Shown piece after piece: positions 1-8,295 of a stretch of DNA of 12,327 nt; position 1 is the first letter of the stretch; the number at the start of each line of letters is the position of its first letter. The translations under genes were made by a program, and so were the position numbers. The notes under the pieces are model-generated. The model was given only the letters and a program-made list of their open reading frames with translations, had not been told where the DNA came from and did no database searches. The stretch spans positions 1 through 12,327 of the forward strand of contig RFJS01000123.1 in assembly GCA_003694825.1 (NCBI GenBank), given 5' to 3'. The stretch is from Verrucomicrobiota bacterium (GTDB lineage: Bacteria; Verrucomicrobiota; Verrucomicrobiia; Opitutales; Opitutaceae).

Positions 1-2418
1 GGCCGCCCTTTTCTGCTGCTTGTCGTGCTCGGTGGGCTCGTCGACGATCTCCGCCAGGGTGAAGTAGTTGGGCAGGCTCACCTCGCGGCTGCGCCCGAGG
101 TATTCGAGCCGGGCGCGGCCGGCGATGGTCACGCCCTCCGCCGCCACGGCATCCGGAGACACGGCCACGTAGTAGAAATTTCGATGCACGACTTCGTCCC
201 CGACCGTCGTCTCCAGGGCCACATGGCAGGCCGAGGCGGCCCATGCTGGCGGCACGCGCCAGCCGAGCGCGCCGAGATCCACGCTCGCGTCGGGCGGAAT
301 CACCACCGGCCGAACCGCCTCGTGTTCGCAACGCCCATCCAGAGCAAAGACGCGCAACCGCACCGCCGCCGACACTTCCGCATGGGTATCGTTGACCGCG
401 AACACGCGCGCATCGATGACCTCCCCCGGATGCCACACGAACCGCTCGAAATCGACGAGGCCGATGATCGGCTTGCAGGCGTTGCGATACCAGTAATACA
501 CCGGCTTCGGGCAGCCGAACCAGTCGATGTGTTCGCGATGAAAGGACGGCCAGGAGGCGTTGAGCTGCCAGGTCCAGCAGCCGGAGCACTCGTACTTGTT
601 CGCCCGGGAGAACTCCATATTCATCCGGCTGTCGATGCAGTGAAACACCGCGGCGTGGAGCAGCGCCTGTTCCCAGGATGACGCCTCGCCAAAGGGCCGG
701 GACACCTGCTCCCATTCCCGATGCTGGGCATGGTGATTCTGATACACCGTCCAGTCGATCGGCCAGCGCGACTCGGCCGGCACGAACTTGCTGATGCTCT
801 CCGGCCGCGCCGGCGAGCGGCCCACCGCACACTCGCTGCGCAGGAGCACGAGGCGCCGGCGTCCCGGAAGCAGATCCCGGTATTTGTTGGTCGTGTAATA
901 AGGCGTCGATACGAGCCCGCCGTGCCGGTCTCCCCGGTACGGCGACCCCCGGCGAAACTCGCGCGTGCCATCGACCTCGGCCACGAGGGCGGCGATGGCG
1001 TCGATGATCGGCTTGTTCTCAGGATTGTCCGGGTTGAACTCGTTGCCCCCGCCCCAGAAAGCGATCGAGGTCCGCTCCCGCAGGCGGATGATCTCACTGC
1101 GGGCGTTCTCCAGGAAGATCCGTCGGTCCATCGCCGGCGCCGACCCGCAGGCGAACCAGAATTCCTGCAGGCAGAGCAGGCCGAGCTCGTCGCAGCAGTC
1201 GTAAAAGTAGTCCGACTCCGTGAGGCCGCCGCCCCAGACGCGGATGAAGACGTAGTGGGCATCGCGCGCCAGCTCGAGCAGCCGGCGCACATGCGTGTCG
1301 CGGTCGCGGTAGAGATTGTCCACGGGACACCAGTTCGTGCCCTTCGAAAAGATGCGCACGCCGTTGACCACGAGGGTCCACGGGTAGGGCTTGCCGACGA
1401 TCGACCAGAGCCGGTTGCTCTGCCCGCTCTCGGCGAGGACGCCCTCGTCGTTGGTGTTCGGCACGAATTCGATGCGCCGGAACCCCACGCGCCGCGTGCG
1501 CCGGTCGCAAATCTCGCCCCCCGCGGTCTCCAGGGTCGCTTCCACTTCGTAGAGCGGCTGCGGACCGAATCCGTTGGGAAACCACAATTGTGGATCCGGG
1601 ATGTCGACTTCCGCCTCGTAGCGAACGCCGCCCCGCCCGACCCGGCACACCGACTCGCGCGCCTCGCCCCCCGGCGCGCGCACCGACACGCGCAAGAGGA
1701 GCGGCTCATCGCTTTCGTCGAGCCGCTCGACGACACCCCGGAACCGGACGGCGGCCGTGTCCAACGACTCGCCCACCGCCGCATGGATGCGCGTCTCGCC
1801 GAAGCGCGCCGTCTGCGTCCACTCCAGCACCACCGGTCGCCAGATGCCCACGGCAATGAGGTGGGGGGACCAGTTCCAGCCATAGGCATATTGAGGCGTG
1901 GGCCGCTGCGTGCGGATGTGCGCCGAGCTGTTTTGAAACCCGCGCTCGTTCGGCTGCGTCCCGTCCTCCCAGGCCCGTTCCTGGGTGCGCACCCGCACGG
2001 CGAGGCGGTTGCCCTTCTCCCGCAGCAACGCCGGATCGAGATCGAAGGACTGCGTCAGAAAGCTGCCCTCCCACACGCCGAGCTGCACGTCGTTGAGCCA
2101 GGCCTCGGCCCGATAGTTCACTCCCTGGAAGGTGAGCCGGTAGACCCCGTCGAGCCGCGGCAGGTCGAAGTCCTTGAGAAACCACCACTCCTTCTGCTCC
2201 ATCCACAGGATGTCGCGGTTGTTCATCCCGATGTAGGGATCCGTAATGCGCCCGGCGGCGAACCAGGCCGCCTGCGCCGTCACCGGCACCGAGGCGGTGA
2301 CGCAGTCGTCGGGCTCGAAGTCACGCTGATAGGGGCGGCCGGCCTGCCCGAGGAAGCCGGTATCGAAATCCCGGGGAAAAATACGCCAGCCGGAGGAGAT
2401 ATCGATGGTCGTGTGCAC
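1..2418 (-). CDS. GH2 family beta-mannosidase-like glycoside hydrolase (3' end cut by window edge)
   Basis: This is a retaining exo-glycosidase of family GH2, probably removing terminal beta-mannosyl residues from oligosaccharides. Reading the minus strand from GTG at 2418 gives 806 residues without a stop, against roughly 820-860 for the family, so only the extreme C-terminus is missing. An N-terminal jelly-roll sugar-binding domain (about 10-190, with WWFLKDF and YGWNWSPH) is followed by an Ig-like domain and a TIM barrel. The barrel carries KGTNW and RVWGGG (393-398). The acid/base pair is N459-E460 in WGGGNEF. The likely nucleophile is E529 in RSECAVG, which aligns with the SEFG motif of mannosidases. 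No in-frame ATG lies upstream, and the family's N-terminal pattern begins just after this GTG, but no ribosome binding site is evident. No signal peptide is visible, suggesting a cytoplasmic enzyme. It is divergent from the OppBC permeases. Family is firm; mannose specificity is inferred and could be another beta-glycoside. Confidence 0.88.
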   Translation of the reverse strand, partial: MHTTIDISSGWRIFPRDFDTGFLGQAGRPYQRDFEPDDCVTASVPVTAQAAWFAAGRITDPYIGMNNRDILWMEQKEWWFLKDFDLPRLDGVYRLTFQGVNYRAEAWLNDVQLGVWEGSFLTQSFDLDPALLREKGNRLAVRVRTQERAWEDGTQPNERGFQNSSAHIRTQRPTPQYAYGWNWSPHLIAVGIWRPVVLEWTQTARFGETRIHAAVGESLDTAAVRFRGVVERLDESDEPLLLRVSVRAPGGEARESVCRVGRGGVRYEAEVDIPDPQLWFPNGFGPQPLYEVEATLETAGGEICDRRTRRVGFRRIEFVPNTNDEGVLAESGQSNRLWSIVGKPYPWTLVVNGVRIFSKGTNWCPVDNLYRDRDTHVRRLLELARDAHYVFIRVWGGGLTESDYFYDCCDELGLLCLQEFWFACGSAPAMDRRIFLENARSEIIRLRERTSIAFWGGGNEFNPDNPENKPIIDAIAALVAEVDGTREFRRGSPYRGDRHGGLVSTPYYTTNKYRDLLPGRRRLVLLRSECAVGRSPARPESISKFVPAESRWPIDWTVYQNHHAQHREWEQVSRPFGEASSWEQALLHAAVFHCIDSRMNMEFSRANKYECSGCWTWQLNASWPSFHREHIDWFGCPKPVYYWYRNACKPIIGLVDFERFVWHPGEVIDARVFAVNDTHAEVSAAVRLRVFALDGRCEHEAVRPVVIPPDASVDLGALGWRVPPAWAASACHVALETTVGDEVVHRNFYYVAVSPDAVAAEGVTIAGRARLEYLGRSREVSLPNYFTLAEIVDEPTEHDKQQKRAA

Positions 2419-2626
2419 GTGGTCTTGCGGAGGGGTTGAGGGTTGCAGCGAAGCCCCGGCAAGGGGCGGTCGGGAAACGCCTACAGGACCGCCGCGCCGG
2501 AGGCAATTTATATTTATTAGGCCGAGAAATTCCGTCCCCGCCGACGCCGAGCGGCCGCCGGGGATGGAGCGCGGCACACTCTCCACTCGACACCTCCCCG
2601 GCGCGGGGCCAAGCATCCCGGCGTCC
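2419..2626. promoter_or_regulatory. Divergent intergenic region with AT-rich island
   Basis: This region separates the GH2 gene (minus) from the permease operon (plus). It is GC-rich except for an island at about 2504-2520 (AATTTATATTTATTAG), which stands out sharply. The island holds -10-like hexamers on both strands: TATATT at 2509-2514 on plus and TATAAA on minus. No convincing -35 box sits at standard spacing on either strand, so the exact promoters cannot be assigned. In-frame open reading extends through it on both strands but shows no recognisable protein similarity. Confidence 0.35.
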
Positions 2627-3547
2627 GTGCTACGCTTCATCGCATCACGCATTCTTCAGGCCGTGCCCACGCTGTTCGTGCTGATCACGGTGACCTTCTT
2701 CATGCTGCGAGCCGTCCCCGGGGGACCGTTCTCGGCGGAGAAGGCCGTGACGCCGGAGGTGCTGCGCAATCTCGAAGCGCACTACGGCCTGGATAAGCCG
2801 CTCTTCGAACAATACACGGCCTACCTCGGCTCGCTGCTGCGGGGCGATCTCGGCCCGTCGTTCAAATACCCGAACCGCACGGTCAACGAAATCATCGCAC
2901 AGAAGCTGCCCGTCTCCCTCGAAATGGGCGCCTGGGCGCTGCTCGTGGCCCTGGTGTTCGGGCTGACCTTCGGCATCGTCGCCTCACTGCGGCCGAACAC
3001 CGCGCTCGACTACATTCCCTCGGCGGTGTCGATGATCGGCATCTGCCTGCCGACCTTCGTGCTCGGCCCGCTGCTGGTGCTGCTCTTCGCCATCACCCTG
3101 GGCTGGTTCAACGCTTCGGGCTGGTATGGGCCGAGCGACCGGGTGCTGCCGGCGATCACACTCGGGGGCGTCTACGCCGCCTACATCGCCCGCCTCACCC
3201 GCGGCGGGATGCGCGAGATCCTTTCCCAGGATTTCATCCGAACCGCCCGGGCGAAAGGCGCGTCGGAGGCGCGGGTGATCCTGCGGCACGCCCTCAAGGG
3301 CGGCCTGTTGCCCGTCATCTCCTTCCTCGGTCCGGCCATGGCGGGGATCATCAGCGGCTCATTCGTGATCGAGACGATTTTCCAGATCCCCGGGCTCGGC
3401 CGGGAGTTCGTCAATTCCGCCTTCAATCGCGACTACACCCTCGTGACCGGCACGGTGATCCTCTACGCCGTGCTCATCATCGGCTTCAACCTGCTCGTGG
3501 ACATCGTCGTGGTGTGGCTCGATCCGCGCCTGCGCCACCAGCATTGA
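2627..3547 (+). CDS. OppB/DppB-type ABC importer permease
   Basis: This is an inner-membrane permease of the peptide/nickel/oligosaccharide (OppB/DppB/GsiC) class and would pair with the OppC-type gene that follows. Starting at GTG 2627 it is 306 residues, the usual OppB length, and begins with RFIASRILQAVPTLF, the canonical first membrane segment, followed by RAVPGGP. About six membrane segments are visible. The cytoplasmic ATPase-coupling loop is at about 207-229 (ARAKGASEARVILRHALKGG, G211). The C-terminal part carries FQIPGLG and ends in WLDPRLR, both typical. An in-frame ATG at 2564 would add 21 Pro/Gly/Ser-rich residues that do not look like the family, so the GTG is preferred. The next gene starts 19 bases after the stop. 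The substrate cannot be read from the permease: peptides are the default, and sugars are possible given the divergent GH2 gene. Confidence 0.9.
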   Translation: MLRFIASRILQAVPTLFVLITVTFFMLRAVPGGPFSAEKAVTPEVLRNLEAHYGLDKPLFEQYTAYLGSLLRGDLGPSFKYPNRTVNEIIAQKLPVSLEMGAWALLVALVFGLTFGIVASLRPNTALDYIPSAVSMIGICLPTFVLGPLLVLLFAITLGWFNASGWYGPSDRVLPAITLGGVYAAYIARLTRGGMREILSQDFIRTARAKGASEARVILRHALKGGLLPVISFLGPAMAGIISGSFVIETIFQIPGLGREFVNSAFNRDYTLVTGTVILYAVLIIGFNLLVDIVVVWLDPRLRHQH

Positions 3548-3566
3548 CCCGCGCCTCTCGCCTCCC

Positions 3567-4520
3567 GTGACTGCCTCGGCCAGCCCAGCTTCCTCCCCTG
3601 CTCCCGGCCGGCCGGCTCCCGAAGCCGAGCCGGCGGAAAAAGGCGTGTCCCTCTGGCAGGACGCGTGGCATCGGCTCTGTCGCAACCGCCTCGCGCTCTT
3701 CGGTGGGGTCACCCTCGTGGTTCTCGCCGTGGCGTGCCTGGTGGGGCCGTGGCTGATGTCGACCGGCTACCAGGAGCAAAATCTGCAGCTGGGAGCGTCC
3801 CCGCCGAGCGCGGAGCACTGGCTGGGCACCGACGTGCTCGGGCGCGACATGCTCGCGCGGATCCTCTACGGGGGGCGCATCTCGCTCGCCGTGGGGCTGT
3901 GCGCGACCTTCGTCTCGCTGACCATTGGCATCGTGTGGGGCGCGGTGGCCGGATTCTTCGGGGGCAAGCTCGACGCGGTGATGATGCGCATCGTCGACAT
4001 CCTCTACGCGCTGCCCTTCACGATCTTCGTGATCCTGCTGATGGTCTTCAGCGACGCCATCGCCAAGCAATACAACCTCGGGGCGACGTGGAACCTGCTC
4101 ATCCTCTTCGCGGCCATCGGCGCGGTGGAGTGGCTGACCATGGCCCGGATCGTGCGCGGACAGATCATGGCCCTGCGCCGGCAGGAATTCATCGAGGCCG
4201 CCTTCTCGCTCGGACTGAGCCGACGCCGGATCATCTTCCGCCACATGCTGCCCAACATCCTCGGCCCGGTCATCGTCTACACCACGCTGACCATCCCGGC
4301 GGTGATGCTGCTCGAGGCCTTCCTCAGCTTCCTCGGACTCGGCGTGCAGCCGCCCATGAGTTCGTGGGGATCGCTCATCAAGGAAGGCGCCGACAAGATG
4401 GAGGAGTATCCCTGGCTGCTCATCTTCCCGGGCACGATCTTCTCGCTCACCCTCTTCTCGCTGAACTTCCTCGGCGACGGCCTGCGCGACGCGCTCGACG
4501 TGCGCGCCTCGAAAGACTGA
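3567..4520 (+). CDS. OppC/DppC-type ABC importer permease
   Basis: This is the second inner-membrane permease of the OppBC pair. From GTG 3567 it is 317 residues. The family hallmark HWLGTD is at 84-89, followed by GRD at 92-94. The ATPase-coupling EAA loop runs from E210-A211-A212 through G216 to H226 (HMLPNILGP), and FLGLGVQPP follows. The first 26 residues are Pro/Ala/Glu-rich and unlike the family. A second in-frame GTG at 3645 has a purine-rich stretch (GGAAAAAGG) just upstream and would give 291 residues, so the true start is uncertain. The gap from the oppB-type gene is 19 bases, and the next gene starts 10 bases after the stop, consistent with one transcript. No substrate-binding protein or OppD/OppF ATPase is encoded in the window, so these must come from elsewhere if the transporter is functional. 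Confidence 0.9.
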   Translation: MTASASPASSPAPGRPAPEAEPAEKGVSLWQDAWHRLCRNRLALFGGVTLVVLAVACLVGPWLMSTGYQEQNLQLGASPPSAEHWLGTDVLGRDMLARILYGGRISLAVGLCATFVSLTIGIVWGAVAGFFGGKLDAVMMRIVDILYALPFTIFVILLMVFSDAIAKQYNLGATWNLLILFAAIGAVEWLTMARIVRGQIMALRRQEFIEAAFSLGLSRRRIIFRHMLPNILGPVIVYTTLTIPAVMLLEAFLSFLGLGVQPPMSSWGSLIKEGADKMEEYPWLLIFPGTIFSLTLFSLNFLGDGLRDALDVRASKD

Positions 4521-4530
4521 CCACCCATCG

Positions 4531-6267
4531 ATGGATTTTCGCCGGTTTCTTCCCTACACGAAGTATTTCCGCGGCACGCGCCTCGCCCTTTTCTGGGCGC
4601 TGGTTTGCGCGGGCGTCTACGGCATCGCGAGCGGCTTCGGGCTGCCGTTCATGATCCAGTATGTTTTCCCGAAGGTCTTCGATTTCAACGCCCCGCCCCT
4701 CGATCCGTGGGTGCTGGCCGGATACGTGTTGTGGCTGCCGGGCGTCTTCCTCGTGCGCGGCCTCGCCGGCTACCTGAACATCTACCTGATCAACCTCTGC
4801 GGCGTGCGGGTGCTCAAAAAGATCCGCACCGAGTTCTTCGCGAAACTGCAGGCCCTGCCCGTCGCCTTCTTCGACCGCCACTCCACCGGCGACCTGCTCT
4901 CGCGCGCCACCAACGACACCAACCAGCTCCAGCAAACCGTCACCCTCGTCTCCAACGAGATCTTCCGCCAGCCCATCACCCTGCTCGGCGCCATCGGCGC
5001 GCTCATCTACCTCTCCACCAAACACAACGACGTCGTCTTCCTCCTACTGTTCTTCGCCATCGTCCCGATCACGGTTTTTCCGATACGCATCATCGGTGGA
5101 AAACTCCTGAAGAAGGCCCGGCTGCTGCAGGGCGAGCTGGGCTCGGTCACCGACCGCATGAGCGAAAACCTCAATTCGCGGCTCGAGATTCGCGCCTTCG
5201 GCCTCGAACAGCGCGAAATCGAATCGTTCCGGCGGCTCATGGACCAGTTGATCCACGCGCAGATGAAGGTGGTGAAATACGCCGAGGCCCTTTCGCCCCT
5301 GATCGAGATCCTCAGCGCCGCCGGTGTCGCCATCGCCTTTCTCTATGCCCACCTCGTGCAGATCCCGCTGGAGACGTTCGTGGCGTTGGTCGGCGCGCTC
5401 TACATGAGCTACGACCCGGTCAAACGGATCGGCCGGCTCAGCAACGAACTGAAAAAGGGCGAAGGCGCCCTCGAACGGATCGAAGCGATCCTCAAGGAAC
5501 CGGTCACCATCACCGACCCCGAGAACCCTGTGCCCGTGCAACGGCTCCGCGGCGAGATCCACTTCGACAACGTGTCCTTCGCCTATGGCGACGAACCGGT
5601 GCTGCGCGGCATCACCACCCACATCCCGGCCGGCACGGTCTGCGCCCTCGTCGGCCCGAGTGGCGCGGGCAAATCGACCTTCGCCCGCCTCGTCCCGCGC
5701 TTTTACGATGTCGTCTCCGGCGCGGTGAAGATCGACGGGATCGATGTGCGGGCCATGCGCCTGGCGGACCTGCGGGCCAATATCGCCATCGTCTCCCAGG
5801 AACCGATCCTCTTCAACGACACCGTGCGCAACAACATCCTCGTGGGCCGCCCCGACGCCACCGCCGAGGAAGTGGAAGCCGCCGCCCGCAACGCCTACGC
5901 CGACGACTTCATCCGCAAGCTGCCCCAGGGCTATGAAACGATCGTCGGCGAACGCGGCGCCAGCCTCTCGGGCGGCCAGCGCCAGCGCCTCGCCCTCGCC
6001 CGCGCCTTTCTCCGCAACGCCCCCATCCTCATCCTCGACGAAGCCACCTCCGCGCTCGACGCCGAGAGCGAGGAGATGGTGCAAAAGGCCCTCGCCCGCC
6101 TCGTCGAGGGCAAGACCGTGCTGATCATCGCCCATCGCTTCAGCACGATCCGCATCGCCTCGCGCATCCTCGTCTTCGACGCCGGCCGCATCGTCGGCGA
6201 GGGCGACCACGACACGCTTCACGCCGGCAACGACGTGTATCGGCGCCTCTACGACAAACAGCGCTGA
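4531..6267 (+). CDS. MsbA-like ABC transporter, fused membrane and ATPase domains
   Basis: This is an ABC half-transporter of the exporter type (MsbA/multidrug/lipid family) that would work as a homodimer in the inner membrane. At 578 residues it has the normal length. An N-terminal type-1 exporter membrane domain of six helices (about 1-310) is followed by a complete ATPase domain: Walker A GPSGAGKST (375-383), Q-loop in SQEPILF, signature LSGGQRQR (from 479), Walker B ILILDEATSALD (from 499, with D503 and E504) and the H-loop histidine H535. All catalytic residues are intact. ATG 4531 is chosen because the protein begins there in the usual way and the gap after oppC is 10 bases; no Shine-Dalgarno is seen. 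It cannot replace OppD/OppF, because its ATPase is fused to its own membrane domain. Lipid A or phospholipid flipping and drug export are equally open. Confidence 0.93.
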   Translation: MDFRRFLPYTKYFRGTRLALFWALVCAGVYGIASGFGLPFMIQYVFPKVFDFNAPPLDPWVLAGYVLWLPGVFLVRGLAGYLNIYLINLCGVRVLKKIRTEFFAKLQALPVAFFDRHSTGDLLSRATNDTNQLQQTVTLVSNEIFRQPITLLGAIGALIYLSTKHNDVVFLLLFFAIVPITVFPIRIIGGKLLKKARLLQGELGSVTDRMSENLNSRLEIRAFGLEQREIESFRRLMDQLIHAQMKVVKYAEALSPLIEILSAAGVAIAFLYAHLVQIPLETFVALVGALYMSYDPVKRIGRLSNELKKGEGALERIEAILKEPVTITDPENPVPVQRLRGEIHFDNVSFAYGDEPVLRGITTHIPAGTVCALVGPSGAGKSTFARLVPRFYDVVSGAVKIDGIDVRAMRLADLRANIAIVSQEPILFNDTVRNNILVGRPDATAEEVEAAARNAYADDFIRKLPQGYETIVGERGASLSGGQRQRLALARAFLRNAPILILDEATSALDAESEEMVQKALARLVEGKTVLIIAHRFSTIRIASRILVFDAGRIVGEGDHDTLHAGNDVYRRLYDKQR

Positions 6268-6321
6268 GCCGCCGCCGTCCCCATCGCCTCGGCGCCCCCC
6301 GGTGTCCGCCTGTCGAAAATG

Positions 6322-6355
6322 AAAAAGAGGCGCGACCCACGGAAGGCCGCGCCTC
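6322..6355 (-). terminator. Intrinsic terminator of the TonB-dependent receptor gene
   Basis: The arms GAGGCGCG (6327-6334) and CGCGCCTC (6348-6355) form a perfect 8-bp GC-rich stem. On the minus strand the stem is followed directly by a T-run (A-run 6322-6326 on plus), the layout of a Rho-independent terminator about 60 bases past the receptor stop. On the plus strand the stem has no T-tail, so it is a poor terminator for the ABC exporter. The rest of 6268-6414 shows nothing else of note. Confidence 0.8.
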
Positions 6356-6414
6356 GGTTCAGACGCTGAGAGAAACTGCTCTTCAGGCGGGAACGGCCCG
6401 CCGGATGCCGCCGC

Positions 6415-8295
6415 TCAGAACCGCCAGGTCACCCCGCCGGAGACCTGGCGCCCCGGCGCCAGCACAGCGGGAATCTCCTCGAAGCCGCTGTTCCAGAGGT
6501 TGTCCACCACGAGGGCGACATCGAACTCCGGACGACTCTCGGGGATCCAGTGCAGCCCGAGCGAGCTGAGCACCGCGCGATCGCCCGAGCCACGCAGCGC
6601 GTTGGGCTCCTGAACGCGAAATTCGTTGTCGCTGCGCAGCTCGAAGCCGCCGCCGAGTTCGGCCACGATCGCGAGCGTGAACCGGTGTTTCGGAAAGTTC
6701 AGCGCGTAGAAGCTGGCATCGACGTCCGCGCCGAAATAGTCGGAACGTTTGGCCAGCCAGGTATAGCCGGCCACCACGCGCACCGCTTCCCACGAACGCG
6801 CCGCCACGAGCTCCACGCCGGTGGTCTCGACTTTCACCGCGTTCGCCGACCGGGCCGCGCTCGAGGAAAAGCTGTAGGTCCAATCGACCATCGGATCGTC
6901 GCGCCGGTGGAAGAGTGCGGCATGCACGCTCCAGTCCCCGGCGCGGCGCTGCACGCCGATCTCATAGTTGCGCGCCTTCTCACGGCCGAGATTCGGGTTG
7001 CCCCGGAAAAGGCCACCGGTGGAGGAGGCGTTGAGTGTGATGTAGGCGGGCACGCGCGTGCTCTCGCTGGCCTGCGCGTAGACTCGCGTCAGCGTCCCGG
7101 CCGCCGCATCCGCCTGCTCCCAGGCCACTTCGGCCATCGGCGAGACGGCGCCGCTGTCTCGATTGGTGTCGTCATAGGCGGCCCCGATGCGCAGCTCCCA
7201 CTCGCCCTGTCCTTCGCTCACCCAACGGCGAGAGGCGAGACCGGCCAGGCGCCAGTAGCTGCGCGACATAAACGTGCCGTGAGTCAGATTGGTCGAGTCG
7301 ATGGCGTCCGCCGCGCCTTCGGCCCGCATGTCGAGATGCCAGTCGCCCCCGACCGGCGTGCGCACCCGCAGGACACCCCCGGTCACGCGCGTCTCGTGCT
7401 CGAAGGGATTGTAGATCCCGGGCCGGTAGCGATCGAACTCGTAGTCGTCGCGGTTGACCCGGTAGTGCACCGAGGCGTCGATGACGGCTTCGCCGCGCCG
7501 CAGGGTGTGCGAGGCCACGAGCAGGGTCGTGCGGACATGCTCGGTTTCCGATACACCGAAAGGGGTATACATGTTCGGCCAACCGAAGAACTTGTCCTGG
7601 TAACCCGCGAAGAACTGGGTCGCCGAGGCCTCGCCGCGGAGCTCGAGCCGGCCCGCCACCCGCCAGAACTCGTGGTCACCATCCTTCACTGTGCCGTCCG
7701 ATCGCGAGTAGGCGACCCCGCCGTCGAAACCGATCTGCGGACGCCCCGCCTCCGCCGCACGAAGGACCTGCCCGAAGTCGGCGCTGCCGCGCAACAGGGC
7801 ATCGGTGCCCGCCACCGCCGTCACCTGCCCGCCCGTGGCGACCGGCCGCCACGCGTAGTCGATGGTCGCCGTAGTCGCATTGAGCCCGGCGAAGGCATGA
7901 TCCACCCCGGTGGAGATCTGCGGCACGCCGAGCATCATCGGCGGCACCGGCAGCTCGGCCGTGTAGTGCCCCGTCATCGGGTCAAAGATGGTCATGCCAC
8001 CGACCTGCATCGAGGTGCCCTCGAAGATGCCGCCGCGCACGGTGATGTCGCCCTGCGCCTCGCCGAAACCGCGCGACTGCAGGTCGACTCGCGGCTCGAA
8101 CCGCAACGACGAGACCGGCGCCGCGTAGCTCGAGGCCGGTTCCTCGTTGGCCACTCGGCTTTCCGTGAGCACGAAATCGGGGAGCTCGACGACCTCGGCC
8201 TCCTGGCCGAGCAGGGTCGGCGCCGTCCCGAGCGTCAGGGGCAGCGCAAACAACCACGACGAGCGGATGGTGTTCGCCACTGGATGCGTTTTCAT
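6415..8295 (-). CDS. TonB-dependent outer-membrane receptor
   Basis: This is an outer-membrane gated channel that uses TonB/ExbBD energy to import a scarce ligand. The 626-residue protein has a signal peptide (about 1-30, basic start, hydrophobic core, cut near LLG-Q) and a TonB-box-like stretch EVVELPDFVLT (34-44). A plug domain follows, with DITVRGG (83-89) and FDPMTGHY (104-111). The remaining ~470 residues alternate in the manner of a 22-strand barrel and end in WRF, the C-terminal aromatic that marks barrel proteins for insertion. The size is on the small side, nearer BtuB or siderophore receptors than SusC-type glycan receptors. No B12 riboswitch or Fur-like box is recognisable upstream and no partner transporter is adjacent, so the ligand is unknown. 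The start is supported by the signal peptide. The gene is monocistronic, with its own terminator at 6322-6355. Confidence 0.93.
   Translation of the reverse strand: MKTHPVANTIRSSWLFALPLTLGTAPTLLGQEAEVVELPDFVLTESRVANEEPASSYAAPVSSLRFEPRVDLQSRGFGEAQGDITVRGGIFEGTSMQVGGMTIFDPMTGHYTAELPVPPMMLGVPQISTGVDHAFAGLNATTATIDYAWRPVATGGQVTAVAGTDALLRGSADFGQVLRAAEAGRPQIGFDGGVAYSRSDGTVKDGDHEFWRVAGRLELRGEASATQFFAGYQDKFFGWPNMYTPFGVSETEHVRTTLLVASHTLRRGEAVIDASVHYRVNRDDYEFDRYRPGIYNPFEHETRVTGGVLRVRTPVGGDWHLDMRAEGAADAIDSTNLTHGTFMSRSYWRLAGLASRRWVSEGQGEWELRIGAAYDDTNRDSGAVSPMAEVAWEQADAAAGTLTRVYAQASESTRVPAYITLNASSTGGLFRGNPNLGREKARNYEIGVQRRAGDWSVHAALFHRRDDPMVDWTYSFSSSAARSANAVKVETTGVELVAARSWEAVRVVAGYTWLAKRSDYFGADVDASFYALNFPKHRFTLAIVAELGGGFELRSDNEFRVQEPNALRGSGDRAVLSSLGLHWIPESRPEFDVALVVDNLWNSGFEEIPAVLAPGRQVSGGVTWRF

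Noticed and set aside
621..2439. Long open frames on both strands over the GH2 gene (for example plus 721-2439, 572 residues)
   Set aside because: The translations are Arg/Pro/His/Ala-rich without domain signatures, while the minus frame from 2418 reads as a complete GH2 enzyme. They are GC-driven shadows.
2405..2626. N-terminal extension of the OppB-type permease from ATG 2405 or ATG 2564
   Set aside because: The extra residues are low-complexity and unlike the family; GTG 2627 gives the canonical 306-residue protein.
5044..6222. 392-residue minus-strand open frame opposite the ABC exporter
   Set aside because: Low-complexity Glu/Ala/Gly/Asp/Val-rich antisense translation; the plus strand encodes all ATPase motifs.
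4531..6267. Exporter as the missing OppD/OppF ATPase
   Set aside because: Its ATPase is fused to a full six-helix exporter membrane domain, unlike the free-standing importer ATPases.
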